Positions 1-10,159 of a stretch of 64,000 bases of DNA are shown here, piece after piece. Below the pieces are notes generated by a model. The model searched no databases. It saw only the letters and a list, made by a program, of their open reading frames with translations, and was not told where the DNA came from. The stretch comes from Musa acuminata AAA Group (taxonomy: Eukaryota; Streptophyta; Magnoliopsida; Zingiberales; Musaceae): NCBI RefSeq assembly GCF_036884655.1, contig NC_088345.1:30561001-30625000 (forward strand), given 5' to 3'. Both the position numbers and the translations under genes were made by a program. Every line of letters begins with the position of its first letter. Position 1 is the first letter of the stretch.

Positions 1-540
1 TTGAATCCATTTGGGGCCTATAAATACCCTAGCTATTCCTATATGGATAAGAAAGAAATATTGAGCAAAACTCTATGATTCTAAAGTTGTAAACTTTAGA
101 AAGTTTAGTTCCCTCCTCCCAAAGCTTAGAGAGAGTTCTAAGGGAGGTGTGAGAGGGATATCTTGTAAAAGAGGGTTGTAAAAGGTTATCTCCTAAACTT
201 ATGAAAAGGAGAAGAGGGTGTAAAAGGGTAGTTGGTCTCTGCCTATTAAAAGAAGACCGATAGTGGATGCCGGTGCCCTCGACGGAAAAGGAATCGGTAG
301 AGTGGATGTAGGTCACGACAACTGAACCACTATAAAATCTGATTTGCATTTATTTTGAGCAAATTACTTTAACTGCAAACTGAATCTTTACTTGCCTACT
401 GCTTTCACTTTATATATGAATGAGATTTCAAGTTATCTTTCGAGTTCGGTTTTCAACGTACGAAAGATTTTCTAAACCGACGTAATTTTACCGCTGCACT
501 AATTCACCCCTCCCCCCTCTTAGTGCCGACCTTTTCCTAA
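1..540 (+). repeat. 3' part of a SIRE-type (S) copia LTR
   Basis: The sequence matches the downstream half of the S LTRs at 16920-17596 and 38225-38730: a TATA box in GGCCTATAAATACC, then the transcribed leader, then the conserved end 'cacccctcccccctcttagt...cctaa'. The canonical terminal CA is altered or lost where X sequence begins at 541. The rest of this element lies outside the window to the left. It is non-coding, and the short reading frames across it are incidental. Confidence 0.75.
19..26 (+). promoter_or_regulatory. TATA box of the S LTR
   Basis: TATAAATA sits in the context GGGGCCTATAAATACCC. The same context recurs in every S LTR in the window (minus strand at 1499-1506, 7715-7722 and 48790-48797; plus strand at 16930-16937 and 38236-38243 as TATAAAAA), so it is the likely core promoter of the family. 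Confidence 0.55.
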
Positions 541-999
541 TATGGAGCACTTATACAGGATATCCTTTGTGTCTCAAGTCTAAGGACCATATATACCACT
601 GGGATTACGAAATCGCTATCTAAAAATAAGGCATCATCAACCATCCAATATTCTGTAAGTGGACAATCAATGAACTCATTCTCCAATGAGCACCTATACT
701 GTATTCCTAGTGTCTCCACACGAGTAGCTATGAGACCAACTACATCCATCATATGGACAGGTATATAGCATACCAGTCTATTCGGTTATCTTGATGTTCC
801 TCTCAAGTAACCTATGACTGGGATTATTTAGGATCTGTGTTTAAAGGCGAATCAGTCTCATTATTGTGATATCATCACGATCCGATTCTCATTGCACAGA
901 TCCAAGTACATCACAATATATACATTCATATATGTAATAGTCAATATAAAGTGATAAATGGCAAAATATAATAAGCAAAAATATTCCATGTCAAGTCAC
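541..999 (-). repeat. X LTR fragment, left piece
   Basis: Reverse complement of the middle to 5' part of the X LTR seen complete at 19356-20591. It continues at 8425-8471, so the two pieces were one X LTR fragment before the S element 1000-8419 landed in it. The left edge is fused directly to an S LTR end at 540/541. The three bases GTC before the element belong to the duplicated target GTCAC (995-999). Confidence 0.75.
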
Positions 1000-1498
1000 T
1001 GTTAGGATCGGAGAGGCACTAAGAGGGGGGGGTGAATTAGTGCAGCGGATTAAAATGTTGGTTTCGACAAATCTTTCGTACGATAAGAACGGAACTTGAA
1101 AAGCTTAACTTGAAAGCGTATTCTTAAAGTTGTGCAGCAAAGGTAATAAGGAACTAAAGCATGTAAGAAGGTTTGCAGTAATGTAAAAAGCAATAATGAA
1201 ATGCAAACCAGAGATCACGCCGATTTTAGAGTGGTTCGGTCAAATGACCTACATCCACTTGTGAGGCCCCTCTTCGATGAGGCTCCCACCTTCCACTAGC
1301 AAATCTCTTGAAATGGAAGGGCAAATACCCCTCTTACAACCTTTTATAAGCAGTTCAACCTCTTACAAATTTTCAGCAAGAAAGAAGGAGGAGAACTCTC
1401 TAGCAAATTGAAAACAAGAAAGGCAAAGACTCTTCTAAGACTTTTCTCTCAATCACTTGCTGCTCAAAGAGTTGTGTTCTCAGCTGAGACTTGAGGGG

Positions 1499-1506
1499 TA
1501 TTTATA
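1499..1506 (-). promoter_or_regulatory. TATA box in the S1 3' LTR
   Basis: The minus strand reads TATAAATA in GGCCTATAAATACCCC. The equivalent box in the 5' LTR, which would drive the element, is at 7715-7722. It lies about 60 bp downstream of the GC-rich hairpin array on the element strand. Confidence 0.55.
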
Positions 1507-1565
1507 GGCCTCAAGAGGATTCAAATTTGGGCTCCAAAAAATTGAATTCTCTTATGTTCCCGATG

Positions 1566-1715
1566 CTGGCGATGCCACCGCCCAGCCAAGCGGTGCCACC
1601 GCCCAGCGCTCGGGTGCTGGACGGTGCAACCGCCCAACCCAGGAGGTGTCACCGCCCAGCTCTCGGGTGCTGGGCGGTGCTACCGCCCAGCCAGGCGGTG
1701 CCACCGCCTGGCTCT
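1566..1715. repeat. GC-rich self-complementary repeat array in S LTR
   Basis: Successive imperfect copies of GGCGGTGCCACCGCC joined by CAGCCAAG or CAGCTCTCGGGTGCTG spacers. GGCGGTG pairs with CACCGCC, so each unit can form a hairpin. The 5' LTR copy (7782-7912) lacks one unit. Equivalent arrays lie at 9965-10157 plus 16848-16910, 38025-38175, 48850-48955 and 58062-58250. Confidence 0.8.
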
Positions 1716-2224
1716 CCGATTCACTGGTTTGGCTTAATTTTAGCCCAAACCAAATCTGACTTTGGGCCCAATTGGCCCCTAACCAGGATATAGGATTATC
1801 TCTTAATCCTAATCCTAATTACAAGTGAACTACATAACAAAAAAAAACATCCTAAGCAAGTTTTCAACTGCGAACGTCGAGTCTTGTTCCAGCGAGCTTT
1901 CCGACAAACTTCTTCCGACGGACTCCCTGCAAGCTCCCGATCTTGTGATGACTTTAACGAGTAGCCGAGCCTTCTCGGTGATCTCCGTGAACCTCCGACG
2001 ATCTCTTCGGCGAACTTCCGAAAGGTTCCCGATTTCTTCTCGGTTGGTTCCGGCAGCATCTCCGACGATTCTTCGGACTCTTAAACGTCCATCGATCTTG
2101 ACTCCGGTATTCTTGATTTGTGTTTTCTGGTTATCGTAGTTAATCCTGCACACTTAACTCAATAATATGGATTAGATCAATTAACCCATCAATTGATTTT
2201 ATCATCAAAATCCGAGATTCAACA

Positions 2225-3151
2225 ATCTCCCCCTTTTTGATGATGACAATCAATTGATGACGGAGTTAAACATAACTCCCCCTATCTATATGCCATATTA
2301 TGAGAAGATGAAAACACTTGAATTCCATCCATAGAATTCAAGCATAAACCGATAAGTTCTAACCGTAGAACTTATCGTTATTCTCATTAAGCAATAGTAA
2401 ATACAAAATTTCGATGAAAATCATTTTCAAGTAGAATGATAAGAGACAATTTTTACTACGATAGGAGATAAAGATTTTCAACATGAATTTCATGATATAA
2501 ATGTAAGGCAAGCTTTCAATATGATCAATCAATCTTGCGATATTCTCAAGGATTTTGCAAGGCATTTTGCAAGGCATATAAGACATTCATATCACACATG
2601 CTTTTGAAATTCATATAAGTCATCACTTTTCTCCCCCTTTGTCATCAACAAAAAGGGAATGAGACTTGAAGAATATAACTTGTGATTATAATATCAGGAA
2701 TTTAGCATTGATTATATGAAAATCCATCATCCAAAATTAAGTATGCTAAAATATTTAAACAGAGTTCACCTAAAGGAAAATTCAGCATTCATCCATTTTA
2801 TCAAATCTCTTCTTTCTATAAATAACACAAATTGTAGGTGTGCAAGGAAGAGATTGTGATTAAAAAATATCAAGTAGTAACACCAATAAGTCAAGATCAT
2901 AATTCGAATACGAACTCATTTAAATTTACATCGTCAACTTGAAACTCATAATCAAGCCATCAAAATCAATTTCGAGACTCATAAAATATCATAAAATCAT
3001 TAATCTTGATCAGATGGGAGCGGTGTTTGACTCAAGATAGGATAAGATAATTTAACATGTCATTTAGAATCGAAAGAGAAGGATCAGATTCATCGAGGAA
3101 CAGAGAGAGGATGAAAAACTTTACGAAAAATCCATTCAAACAAGTTTATTT
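2225..3151 (-). other. 3' untranslated region and polypurine tract of S1
   Basis: The first bases read on the minus strand as CATCAAAAAGGGGGAGAT, a polypurine tract abutting the LTR. The rest is AT-rich non-coding sequence between the RNase H stop and the LTR, as is usual in SIRE elements. It contains a second purine run near 2270 and a third near 2630. No envelope-like reading frame is visible. The same region recurs at 49864-50530. Confidence 0.75.
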
Positions 3152-4294
3152 TTAGGGACAATTTAACATTCCTAATTCCCTTCTAATGAATTCAAATTGG
3201 TCTTTGTTCAAAGCTTTTGTAAATATATCTGCTAATTGATGCTTTGTGTCAATGAATTCTAGAACAACATCATTGTTAAGGACATGATCGCGTATGAAAT
3301 GATGCCTAACGTCAATGTGCTTAGTTCTATAGTGCTGAATTGGATTTTTAGTAAGACATATGGTACTAGTATTATCACATTTAATGGGAATGTTTTTAAA
3401 GTGAATTCCATTGTCTTCTAATGTATTTTTCATCCAAATAACTTGTGCACAACATGCAATTGCAGCAATGTATTCGGCTTCCGCCGTAGATAGTGCAACT
3501 GAATTTTGTTTCTTGGAAGTCCAAGAAACAAGTGCATGACCTAAAAATTGGCATGTTCCGAATGTACTTTTTCTATCTATCATGCATCCGCCAAAATCGG
3601 CATTTGCATAAGCTATTAGATCGAATTTTTCAGATTTTGGATACCACAATCCTAAATTTGGAGTTCCTTTAAGATACCTAAATATTCTTTTAATACTCTT
3701 AAGATGAGATAATTTAGGATTAGATTGAAACCTAGCGCAAAGTCCTACACTAAACATAATATCTGGTCTAGTCGCGGTGAGGTAGAGTAGACTACCTATC
3801 ATTCCCCTATATGTTTTTTGATCGAAATTTTCACTATTTTCATCCATATCTAACTTAGTCGTAGTACTCATAGGGGTGTTTATTGCTTTTGAATTATCCA
3901 TGTTAAATTGTTTTAACAATTCTAATGTATATTTGGATTGGTTAAGAAATATACCATCACTAAGTTGTTTGATTTGTAATCCTAAAAAGAAAGTTAATTC
4001 GCCCATTAAACTCATTTCAAATTCATGACTCATACATTTGACAAATGATTCACATAGTGATTCATCCGAAGAGCCAAAAATAATATCGTCAACATAAATT
4101 TGCACAATAAGAAAATTATTTTCAAAATGTTTAATAAACAATGTAGTATCAACCTTGCCTTTGGTAAAATTATTTAAAATAAGAAAGGAACTAAGCCTTC
4201 CATACCAAGCTCTAGGAGCTTGTTTCAAGCCATAGAGAGTTTTAGTCAATTTGAATACATGATTAGGAAGAAGAGAATTTTCAAATCCGGGAGG
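3152..4294 (-). pseudogene. S1 pol: RT C-terminal half and RNase H
   Basis: The 365-residue open frame begins in the conserved block [18 protein letters not shown] and contains the RT catalytic motif YVDDIIFG near residue 53. The connection domain follows (RMIGSLLYLTATRPDIMF-like, near residue 130), then RNase H with STAEAEY and the C-terminal KTKHIDVRHHFIRDH and ADIFTKAL motifs. This part is intact. It is cut off from the upstream RT by a CAA-to-TAA stop at about 4294 (after EEVYVE). In the family this polyprotein copies the element RNA into DNA inside virus-like particles. Here it can no longer be made as one protein. Confidence 0.9.
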
Positions 4295-5356
4295 TTATTC
4301 GACATATACTTCTTCGGAAATAAAACCATTCAAGAAAGCACTTTTGACATCCATTTGAAATAGTTTAAAATTATTACTACTAGCATAGGCAAGGAGTATC
4401 CTTATGGCTTCTAATCGAGCCACGGGAGCGAAGGTTTCTTCGTAATCGATACCTTCTTCTTGGTTGAAACCTTTGGCCACTAATCTAACCTTGTTTCTAA
4501 CCACGATACCATTTTCGTCTTGCTTGTTTCTAAAGACCCATTTAGTACCAATGACTAAATGGTCACTAGGTCTAGGAACAAGCTTCCATACCTTATTCCT
4601 CTCAAATTGATTCAATTCCTCTTGCATTGCAATAACCCAAAAATCATCTTTTATGGCCTCGTCAATGCATTTAGGTTCAATTTGAGAAAGGAAGGCGGCA
4701 TTAGCACAAAAATTCTTGAAAGAGGAACGAGTTTGAACCCCTTTTGATGTATCTCCTATAATTAGCTCCTTTGGATGAGTATCTATATACTTCCATTCCT
4801 TGGGTAAGGAAATTTCGGAAGAAGGTGCATCCAAGTTGCTATTTTGAGGAGGAGGTTCATTTAAATTCAAATTATCAAAACCAAGATCATCATCAAAATC
4901 ATTTTTCTTTAAATTAGAAATTTCATTAAAAACTACATGAATAGATTCTTCTATTACTAACGTTCTTTTGTTAAAAACCCAAAAAGCCTTAGAAACAGAA
5001 GAGTAACCAAGAAAGATGCCTTCATCGGATTTAGCATCAAATTTTCCTAAGACATCCCTTTCATTCAAAATAAAGCATTTACAACCAAAAACTTTAAAAT
5101 AGGAAATATTTGGTTTTTTGTTATTTCACAATTCATAGGGAGTTTTCGATAAGGATGGTCTTATTAGGACTCTATTCATGATGTAGCAAGCCGTATTTAC
5201 GACTTCGGCCCAAAAATACTTAGGTAAACTATGTTCATTTAACATAGTTTTTGCCATTTCTTGTAGGTTTCTATTTTTTCTTTCAACTACTCCATTTTGT
5301 TAGGGATTCCTTGGAGTGGAGAAGTTGTGATTGTATCCATTAACTTCACAAAAAAT
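4295..5356 (-). pseudogene. S1 pol: integrase C-terminal part and RT N-terminal half
   Basis: Read on the minus strand from 5356, the frame passes through the integrase core end (PRNP*QNGVVER) and the ELWNNKKPN-like segment. It then crosses the 257-residue open stretch (5068-4295) with the acidic linker, RT motifs [11 protein letters not shown] and [18 protein letters not shown], and [11 protein letters not shown] with the first RT catalytic Asp. Stops interrupt it at about 5301 (CAA to TAA) and about 5127 (TGG to TGA). All differ from the family consensus by one C-to-T or G-to-A change. Confidence 0.85.
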
Positions 5357-6262
5357 TTAAAGGTCACGGTTTTGAAATTCGCCACCGTGATCACTCCAAA
5401 TTGATGAAATCATGAAACCTTTTTCGTTTTGAGTGAGTTTACAAAATTTAGAAAAGCACTTGAAGCAATCACTTTTGTGGACTAAGAAATAGGTCCAAGT
5501 GTACCTAGTATAGTCATCAACAATTACAAACGCATATTTGCTTCCTCCTAGACTTGTTGTGTCAATTGGTCCGAATAAGTCCAAATGGATCAATTGTAGT
5601 GGTCTAGTGGTGCTAATTTGATTTTTTGGTTTGAAACTAGTTTTTATTTGTTTACCTAGTTGGCATGCATCACATACTTTATCCTTAGTAAACTTCATAT
5701 TTGGAATCCCTCGTACTAATTCTCTAGATGAGATCTTAGATATTAGTTTCATGCTTACATGGCCTAATCTCCTATGCCAAAGCCAAGCATCATCATTTAG
5801 AGCGGAGAAGTACATTTCATTACTTAGTTCATCAAGGTTGATGGTGTAGACATTATTTTGTTTTAATGCAATCATAGTCAAGTTATTGTTTGGTTTTTCG
5901 ATAATACACATATTTGATTCGAATCTAACGATATAACCTTTATCGCATAGTTGACTAATACTCAAGAGATTATGTTTCAATCCATCAACTAGTAAAACAT
6001 CATCAATGGAAAAACTAAATTTGTTACCAATAGTTCCCTTGCCAATGATTTTGCCTTTGTTGTTGTCTCCGAAGGTGATGTACCCTTCTTCTTTGCTAGT
6101 GAGCATAGAGAAATAAGATGGATCTCCAGTCATATGTCTTGAGCATCCACTATCGAGATACCATCTCTTGCTCCTAGCTTGTGGGTTTGTCTCTTCTCCT
6201 AAAGCCATTAGCGCGTAATGAGCAACTTGCTCGGTGTTGGACTCCTCTTCTTCGGACGCGCT
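5357..6262 (-). pseudogene. S1 pol: protease and integrase core
   Basis: The 283-residue frame has the aspartic protease signature YLDSGCSRHMTG at residues 17-28. A GAG-pre-integrase domain follows with the His-His-Cys-Cys zinc site (HRRLGH near 145, CDACQLGKQ near 180). The integrase core comes next, with LIHLDLFGP carrying the first catalytic Asp and SDHGGEF the second. It ends at a CAA-to-TAA stop at about 5358. Upstream it reads back through MALGEETNPQ into the gag end. About 200 codons present in the 17631-19240 copy, including a second CCHC finger, are missing at that joint. Confidence 0.9.
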
Positions 6263-7163
6263 TGAATCATCCTATGTTGCCTTGAGTGCCTTCTTCTTTG
6301 ATGTTCTCTTTTTGGCTTGAGGACAATCATTCTTGTAGTGTCCTGGTTTTTTGCATTCATAGCAAATCACTTGGTCCTTCTTTTGTTCAAATTTGTTTTG
6401 TGTATTATTTTTAAATTTGTTCTTTCTTAAATATTTTTTAAATTTTTGAGTCAAAAGTGCAATGTCATTGTCACTGTCCTCATCACTTGATGTTCCTTTC
6501 AAATGGTCTTCTTGTGATTTGAGTGCCATATCCTTCCTGTTCTTTGGAAGGGGGTTCTTGAGCTTGTCATGAGCTTGACATGTCATTTCGTAGGTCATTA
6601 GAGACCCAATGAGTTCTTCAAGAGGGAATGCTTTAAGGTCTTTGGCCTCTTGAATGACCGTAACTTTTGGATCCCAACTTTTAGGGAGGGATCTTAAGAT
6701 TTTAGTTACTAGTTCAAAGTTAGTAAAATCTTTACCAAGAGCTTTGAGTCCATTGATGACATTCGTAAATCGGGTGTACATGTCTCCGATGGACTCACTT
6801 GGTTTCATTCGGAAAAGTTCGTAAGAGTGCACAAGGATGTTGATTTTGGACTCTTTCACTCGGCTAGTGCCTTCATGAGTGACATCAAGAGTTCTCCAAA
6901 TAACAAAAGCTGAATCATAAATTGAAGCAAAACAAGGCATTCATAGCCTTTGCATTTAAAGCAAAAACCTTCTTCTCCGATTCATTCCATTCGCTCATCG
7001 GAAGAGAAGATTTTTGAAATCCGTTTTCAACAATAGTCCAAAGCTCGAAATCCATAGAAATAAGGAAGATCCTCATCCGAGTCTTCCAATAAGTATAATC
7101 CGACCCATTAAACAAGGGTGGACGTGTGATGGAATGACCCTCATGCATGCCGGAGTAAGCCAT
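6263..7163 (-). pseudogene. S1 gag (capsid and nucleocapsid)
   Basis: It starts at ATG 7163 (MAYSGMHEGHSITRPPLFNG), a typical copia gag N terminus with DYTYWKTR intact. A deletion of roughly 30 bp near 6930 shifts the frame, so the protein continues in a second frame with the UBN2-like capsid core (SIGDMYTRFTNVINGLKALG, then LRSLPKSWDPKVT). The nucleocapsid zinc knuckle is CYECKKPGHYKNDC. A TGG-to-TAG stop follows KALKAT at about 6273. Gag forms the particle that packages element RNA. Confidence 0.9.
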
Positions 7164-7201
7164 CTCTCTTGGGTATTAAACCAAATATGAGAGTGAGCCT
7201 T

Positions 7202-7213
7202 GCTCTGATACAA
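7202..7213 (-). other. Primer binding site of S1
   Basis: The minus strand reads TTGTATCAGAGC, 11 of 12 bases matching the initiator tRNA-Met complement TGGTATCAGAGC. It lies two bases inside the 5' LTR (7216-8419), and the gag ATG follows about 40 bp downstream. Confidence 0.8.
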
Positions 7214-7215
7214 AT

Positions 7216-8419
7216 TGTTAGGATCGGAGTGGCACTAAGAGGGGGGGGTGAATTAGTGCAGCGGATTAAAACATTGGTTTCGACAAATCTTTCGTACGAT
7301 AAGAACGGAACTTGAAAAGCTTAACTTGAAGGCGTATTCTTAAAGTTGCGCAGCAAAGGTAATAAGGAACTAAAGCATGTAAGAAGGTTTGCAGTAATGT
7401 AAAAAGCAATAATGAAATGCAAACCAGAGATCACGCCGATTTTAGAATGGTTCGGTCAAATGACCTACATCCACTTGCGAGGCCCCTCTTCGATGAGGCT
7501 CCCACCTTCCACTAGCAAATCTCTTGAAATGGAAGGGCAAATACCCCTCTTACAAACTTTTACAAGCAGTTCAACCTCTTACAAATTTTCAGCAAGAAAG
7601 AAGGAGGAGAACTCTCTAGCAAATTGAAAATAAGAAAGGCAAAGACTCTTCTAAGACTTTTCTCTCAATCACTTGCTGCTCAAAAAGTTGTGTTCTCAGT
7701 TGAGACTTGAGGGGTATTTATAGGCCTCAAGAGGATTCAAATTTGGGCTCCAAAAAATTGAATTCTCTTATGTTCCCGATGCTGGCGGTGCCACCGCCCA
7801 GCCAAGCGGTGCCACCGCCCAGCGCTCGGGTGCTGGACGGTGCAACCGCCCTGCCCAAGAGGTGTCACCGCCCAGCTCTCGGGTGCTGGGCGGTGCCACC
7901 GCCTGGCTCTCCAATTCACTGGTTTGGCTTAATTTTAGCCCAAACCAAATATGACTTTGGGCCTAGTTAGCCTCTAACCAGGATATAGGATTATCTCTTA
8001 ATCCTAATCCTAATTACAAGTGAACTACATAACAAAAAAAAACATCCTAAGCAAGTTTTCAACCGCGAACGTCGAGTCTTGTTCCGGCGAGCTTTCCGAC
8101 GAACTTCTTCCGACGGACTCCCTGCAAGCTCCCGATCTTGTGATGACTTTAACGAGTAGTCGAGCCTTCTCGGTGATCTCCATGAACCTCCGACGATCTC
8201 TTCGGCGAACTTCCGAAAGGTTCCCGATTTCTTCTCGGTTGGTTCCGGCAGCATCTCCGACGATTCTTCGGACTCTTAAACGTCCATCGATCTTGACTCC
8301 GGTATTCTTGCTTTGTATTTTCTGGTTATCGTAGTTAATCCTACACACTTAACTCAATAATATGGATTAGATCAATTAACCCATCAATTGATTTTATCAT
8401 CAAAATCCGAGATTCAACA
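7216..8419 (-). repeat. 5' LTR of S1
   Basis: 1,204 bp, TG...CA ended on the element strand. It carries a TATA box (7715-7722), the GC-rich array (7782-7912) and a stretch rich in the motif CTTCCGGCGA and its variants (8080-8260). It is slightly diverged from the 3' LTR, including one fewer GC-rich unit, so the insertion is not very recent. Confidence 0.9.
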
Positions 8420-8471
8420 ATCACATGTGCCATCACTCACGTGATTGGTTGCTGGGCACCTATGACTAGCA
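8420..8471 (-). repeat. X LTR fragment, right piece
   Basis: ATCAC (8420-8424) is the target duplication of S1. What follows is the reverse complement of the X LTR 5' end, finishing at the LTR terminus (TGCTAGTCATAGGTGCC on the minus strand, ending at 8471). It continues the piece at 541-999. Confidence 0.75.
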
Positions 8472-9454
8472 CTACCCATAACTTTAATGCTGATTGAGAA
8501 GCAAAGCGACTTAGATTGATCTTGGAGAAGAATCCAAGTCGGATGAAAGCGGTGAACTCGGAGACTAAGCAGATCTCCAGGTTAGCAAAGGGAGTCCCCG
8601 TTAAGATCAGAACATGGAGTGGGAGCACAAACATGATAGTAGTGCCATTCGACGACTTCCAACTGATTCTTGGAATGAAGTTTATGCATATGACGAAGTT
8701 GGTGCTAATATCGTTCCTAAACTTCCTATGTATAATGGGAGTTGACGACCTTTGTGTGGTTCCCGTCTCTCAGAGAGGAACCAAGGACCCCTAAGAGATA
8801 TCGGCATTACAACTGAAGAAAGAGGTATAAAAATATGAATTAACATTCGTGGCTACTATAAAGCTAGAGCCACTCGACAAGAAGGACATTCATGAACCTA
8901 TTGTGGTGGTGAACGTCCTAAAGGAGTTCACAGACGTTATGCCACTCGAGTTGCTGAGGACTCTACCGCCACGTAGAGGCATAGATCATCACATCGAGCT
9001 GGAGCCAAGAGTGAAGCCTCTAGTGAGACCACCCTACCGCATGCCCCCTCCAGAGTTGATAGAGCTCAAAAAGCAATTAGGTGAACTGCTAAGCGATGGT
9101 CTCATCCGCAGTTCTAAAGCACCCTCTGGAGCTCTAGTTCTCTTCTAAAAGAAACAAGATGGGAGCCTCCGACTATGTGTCGATTATCGAGCTCTCAACA
9201 AAGTGATGGTGAAGAACAAATATCCCATCCCACTCATTGCAGACTTGTTCGACCAATTGGGCAAAGCCAAGTATTTATCCAAACTTGACCTTCGGTTAGG
9301 GTACTAGCAAGTACGCATTTGGGCAAAGCCAAGCACTCTTATGAACCAACTATTCAATGAGTATTTGGATAAGTTTGTGGTTGTCTACTTAGACAATATT
9401 GTCGTCTACAACCAAATGCTCGAGGAGCATATCGAGCACCTTCGGACAATTTTT
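8472..9454 (+). pseudogene. Ty3/gypsy PR-RT fragment
   Basis: Three consecutive plus-strand reading segments match Ty3/gypsy pol. The first is a protease C-terminal region (GVPVKIRTWSGSTNMIVVPF, then LILGMKFM). The second is the RT lead-in (DVMPLELLRTLPPRRGIDHH, PPYRMPPPELIELKK). The third is RT core ([25 protein letters not shown]). Stops fall at 9147 and 9306. The RT centre is deleted: after QVRI the sequence jumps to MNQLFNEYLDKFVVVYLDNI, so the catalytic YLDD is YLDN. A repeated 15-mer marks the deletion joint. No LTRs were found for it. The S2 LTR truncates it at 9455. Confidence 0.85.
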
Positions 9455-10159
9455 TGTTGAATCTCTGATGATTAAGTCAATTGTAATTTATTTGATCTAA
9501 TTTATATGTTGAGAAAAGTGTGCAAGATTAACTACAATAATAGTAAGATATAAAGTATGTGTTATGCTAAAGTCAAGATCGAGATCACGTTGGGAGTTGA
9601 AGAGTTCATCGGAAGTCCGAACGTTTATTTGAAGTTCTGCCGGAACCAACCGAGAAGTCCAAGATCTTGCCAAAGAAGCTCATCAGAACTTGCCAAGAAG
9701 ATCATCGTAAAGTCTAGGAGCTTACCGGGAGTCCGTCGGAGCATTGTCGAGAGTTCGTCGGATGTACGCTGGAAACTCATCGGAAGAGCAATTGTCGCAC
9801 CGGAATAAGAAGTGCTGTGATCATGTCTTAATTATCGTAGTTAGAGCGTAAATTAAGTTGAGATTGGGAGGTAATCCCATTAACTTAATTAGGGGCCAAT
9901 TGGGCCCTTAACAGGGCTGATTTGGGCTGGATTGAACAAGCCAATCAGCCCCTGAAAATAGGGCCAACAGTGGCACCGCCTAGAAGACCTAGTCTCCCAG
10001 GTGGTCTGGGTGGTGGTACCGCCGACAGTTATTGCTACTAGTGGTGGTACCACCCCTGTTAGGCGGTGGTACCACTAGAGCTTGATCTCCGAGCTCTGTC
10101 AGGCATTGGTACTGCCAAAGCTCGATCTTCGAGCTCTGTCAGGTGGTGGTATCGCCTAG
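9455..10159 (+). repeat. S2 5' LTR, first piece
   Basis: Begins TGTTGAATCTCTGATGATTA and aligns with the 3' LTR from 37496. It contains repeated TCGGAAGTCCG/GTTCGTCGGA-like motifs (9600-9790) and the start of the GC-rich array (9965-10157). It is interrupted at CCTAG by T1. The matching uninterrupted site in the 3' LTR reads GCCTAGTGTCAGG near 38102. Confidence 0.85.

Larger units (their letters stand above)
1000..2224 (-). repeat. 3' LTR of S1
   Basis: 1,225 bp and near-identical to 7216-8419. The main length difference is about 21 bp, one extra unit in the GC-rich array at 1566-1715. It ends next to the polypurine tract at 2225. A TATA box lies at 1499-1506 on the minus strand, downstream of the GC-rich array in the direction of transcription. 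Confidence 0.9.
1000..8419 (-). mobile_element. SIRE/Maximus-type Ty1/copia retrotransposon S1
   Basis: A 7,420-bp minus-strand element bounded by LTRs at 7216-8419 (5') and 1000-2224 (3'), which on the element strand begin TGTTGAATCTC and end GATCCTAACA. Target-site duplication is GTCAC (995-999) against ATCAC (8420-8424), one mismatch. The primer site lies at 7202-7213 and the polypurine tract at 2225-2240. Domain order is gag, protease, integrase, reverse transcriptase, RNase H, which defines copia. The zinc knuckle and RT sequences match the SIRE lineage. It is defective: a frameshift in gag, a roughly 0.6-kb deletion between gag and protease compared with the copy at 17631, and at least five in-frame stops. 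Confidence 0.9.

Noticed and set aside
1491..1793. Pro-rich frame over the S1 LTR (and its copies at 7707-7970 and 48832-49071)
   Set aside because: It is antisense to the LTR and driven by the GC-rich hairpin array. It runs from the TATA region into U3 with no start context or known homologue I can support.
1825..2153. Arg-rich frames on both strands of the S1 LTR U3 end (and 8020-8348)
   Set aside because: They are overlapping frames in a stretch of repeated CTTCCGGCGA-like motifs, present in both LTRs, and are not coding.
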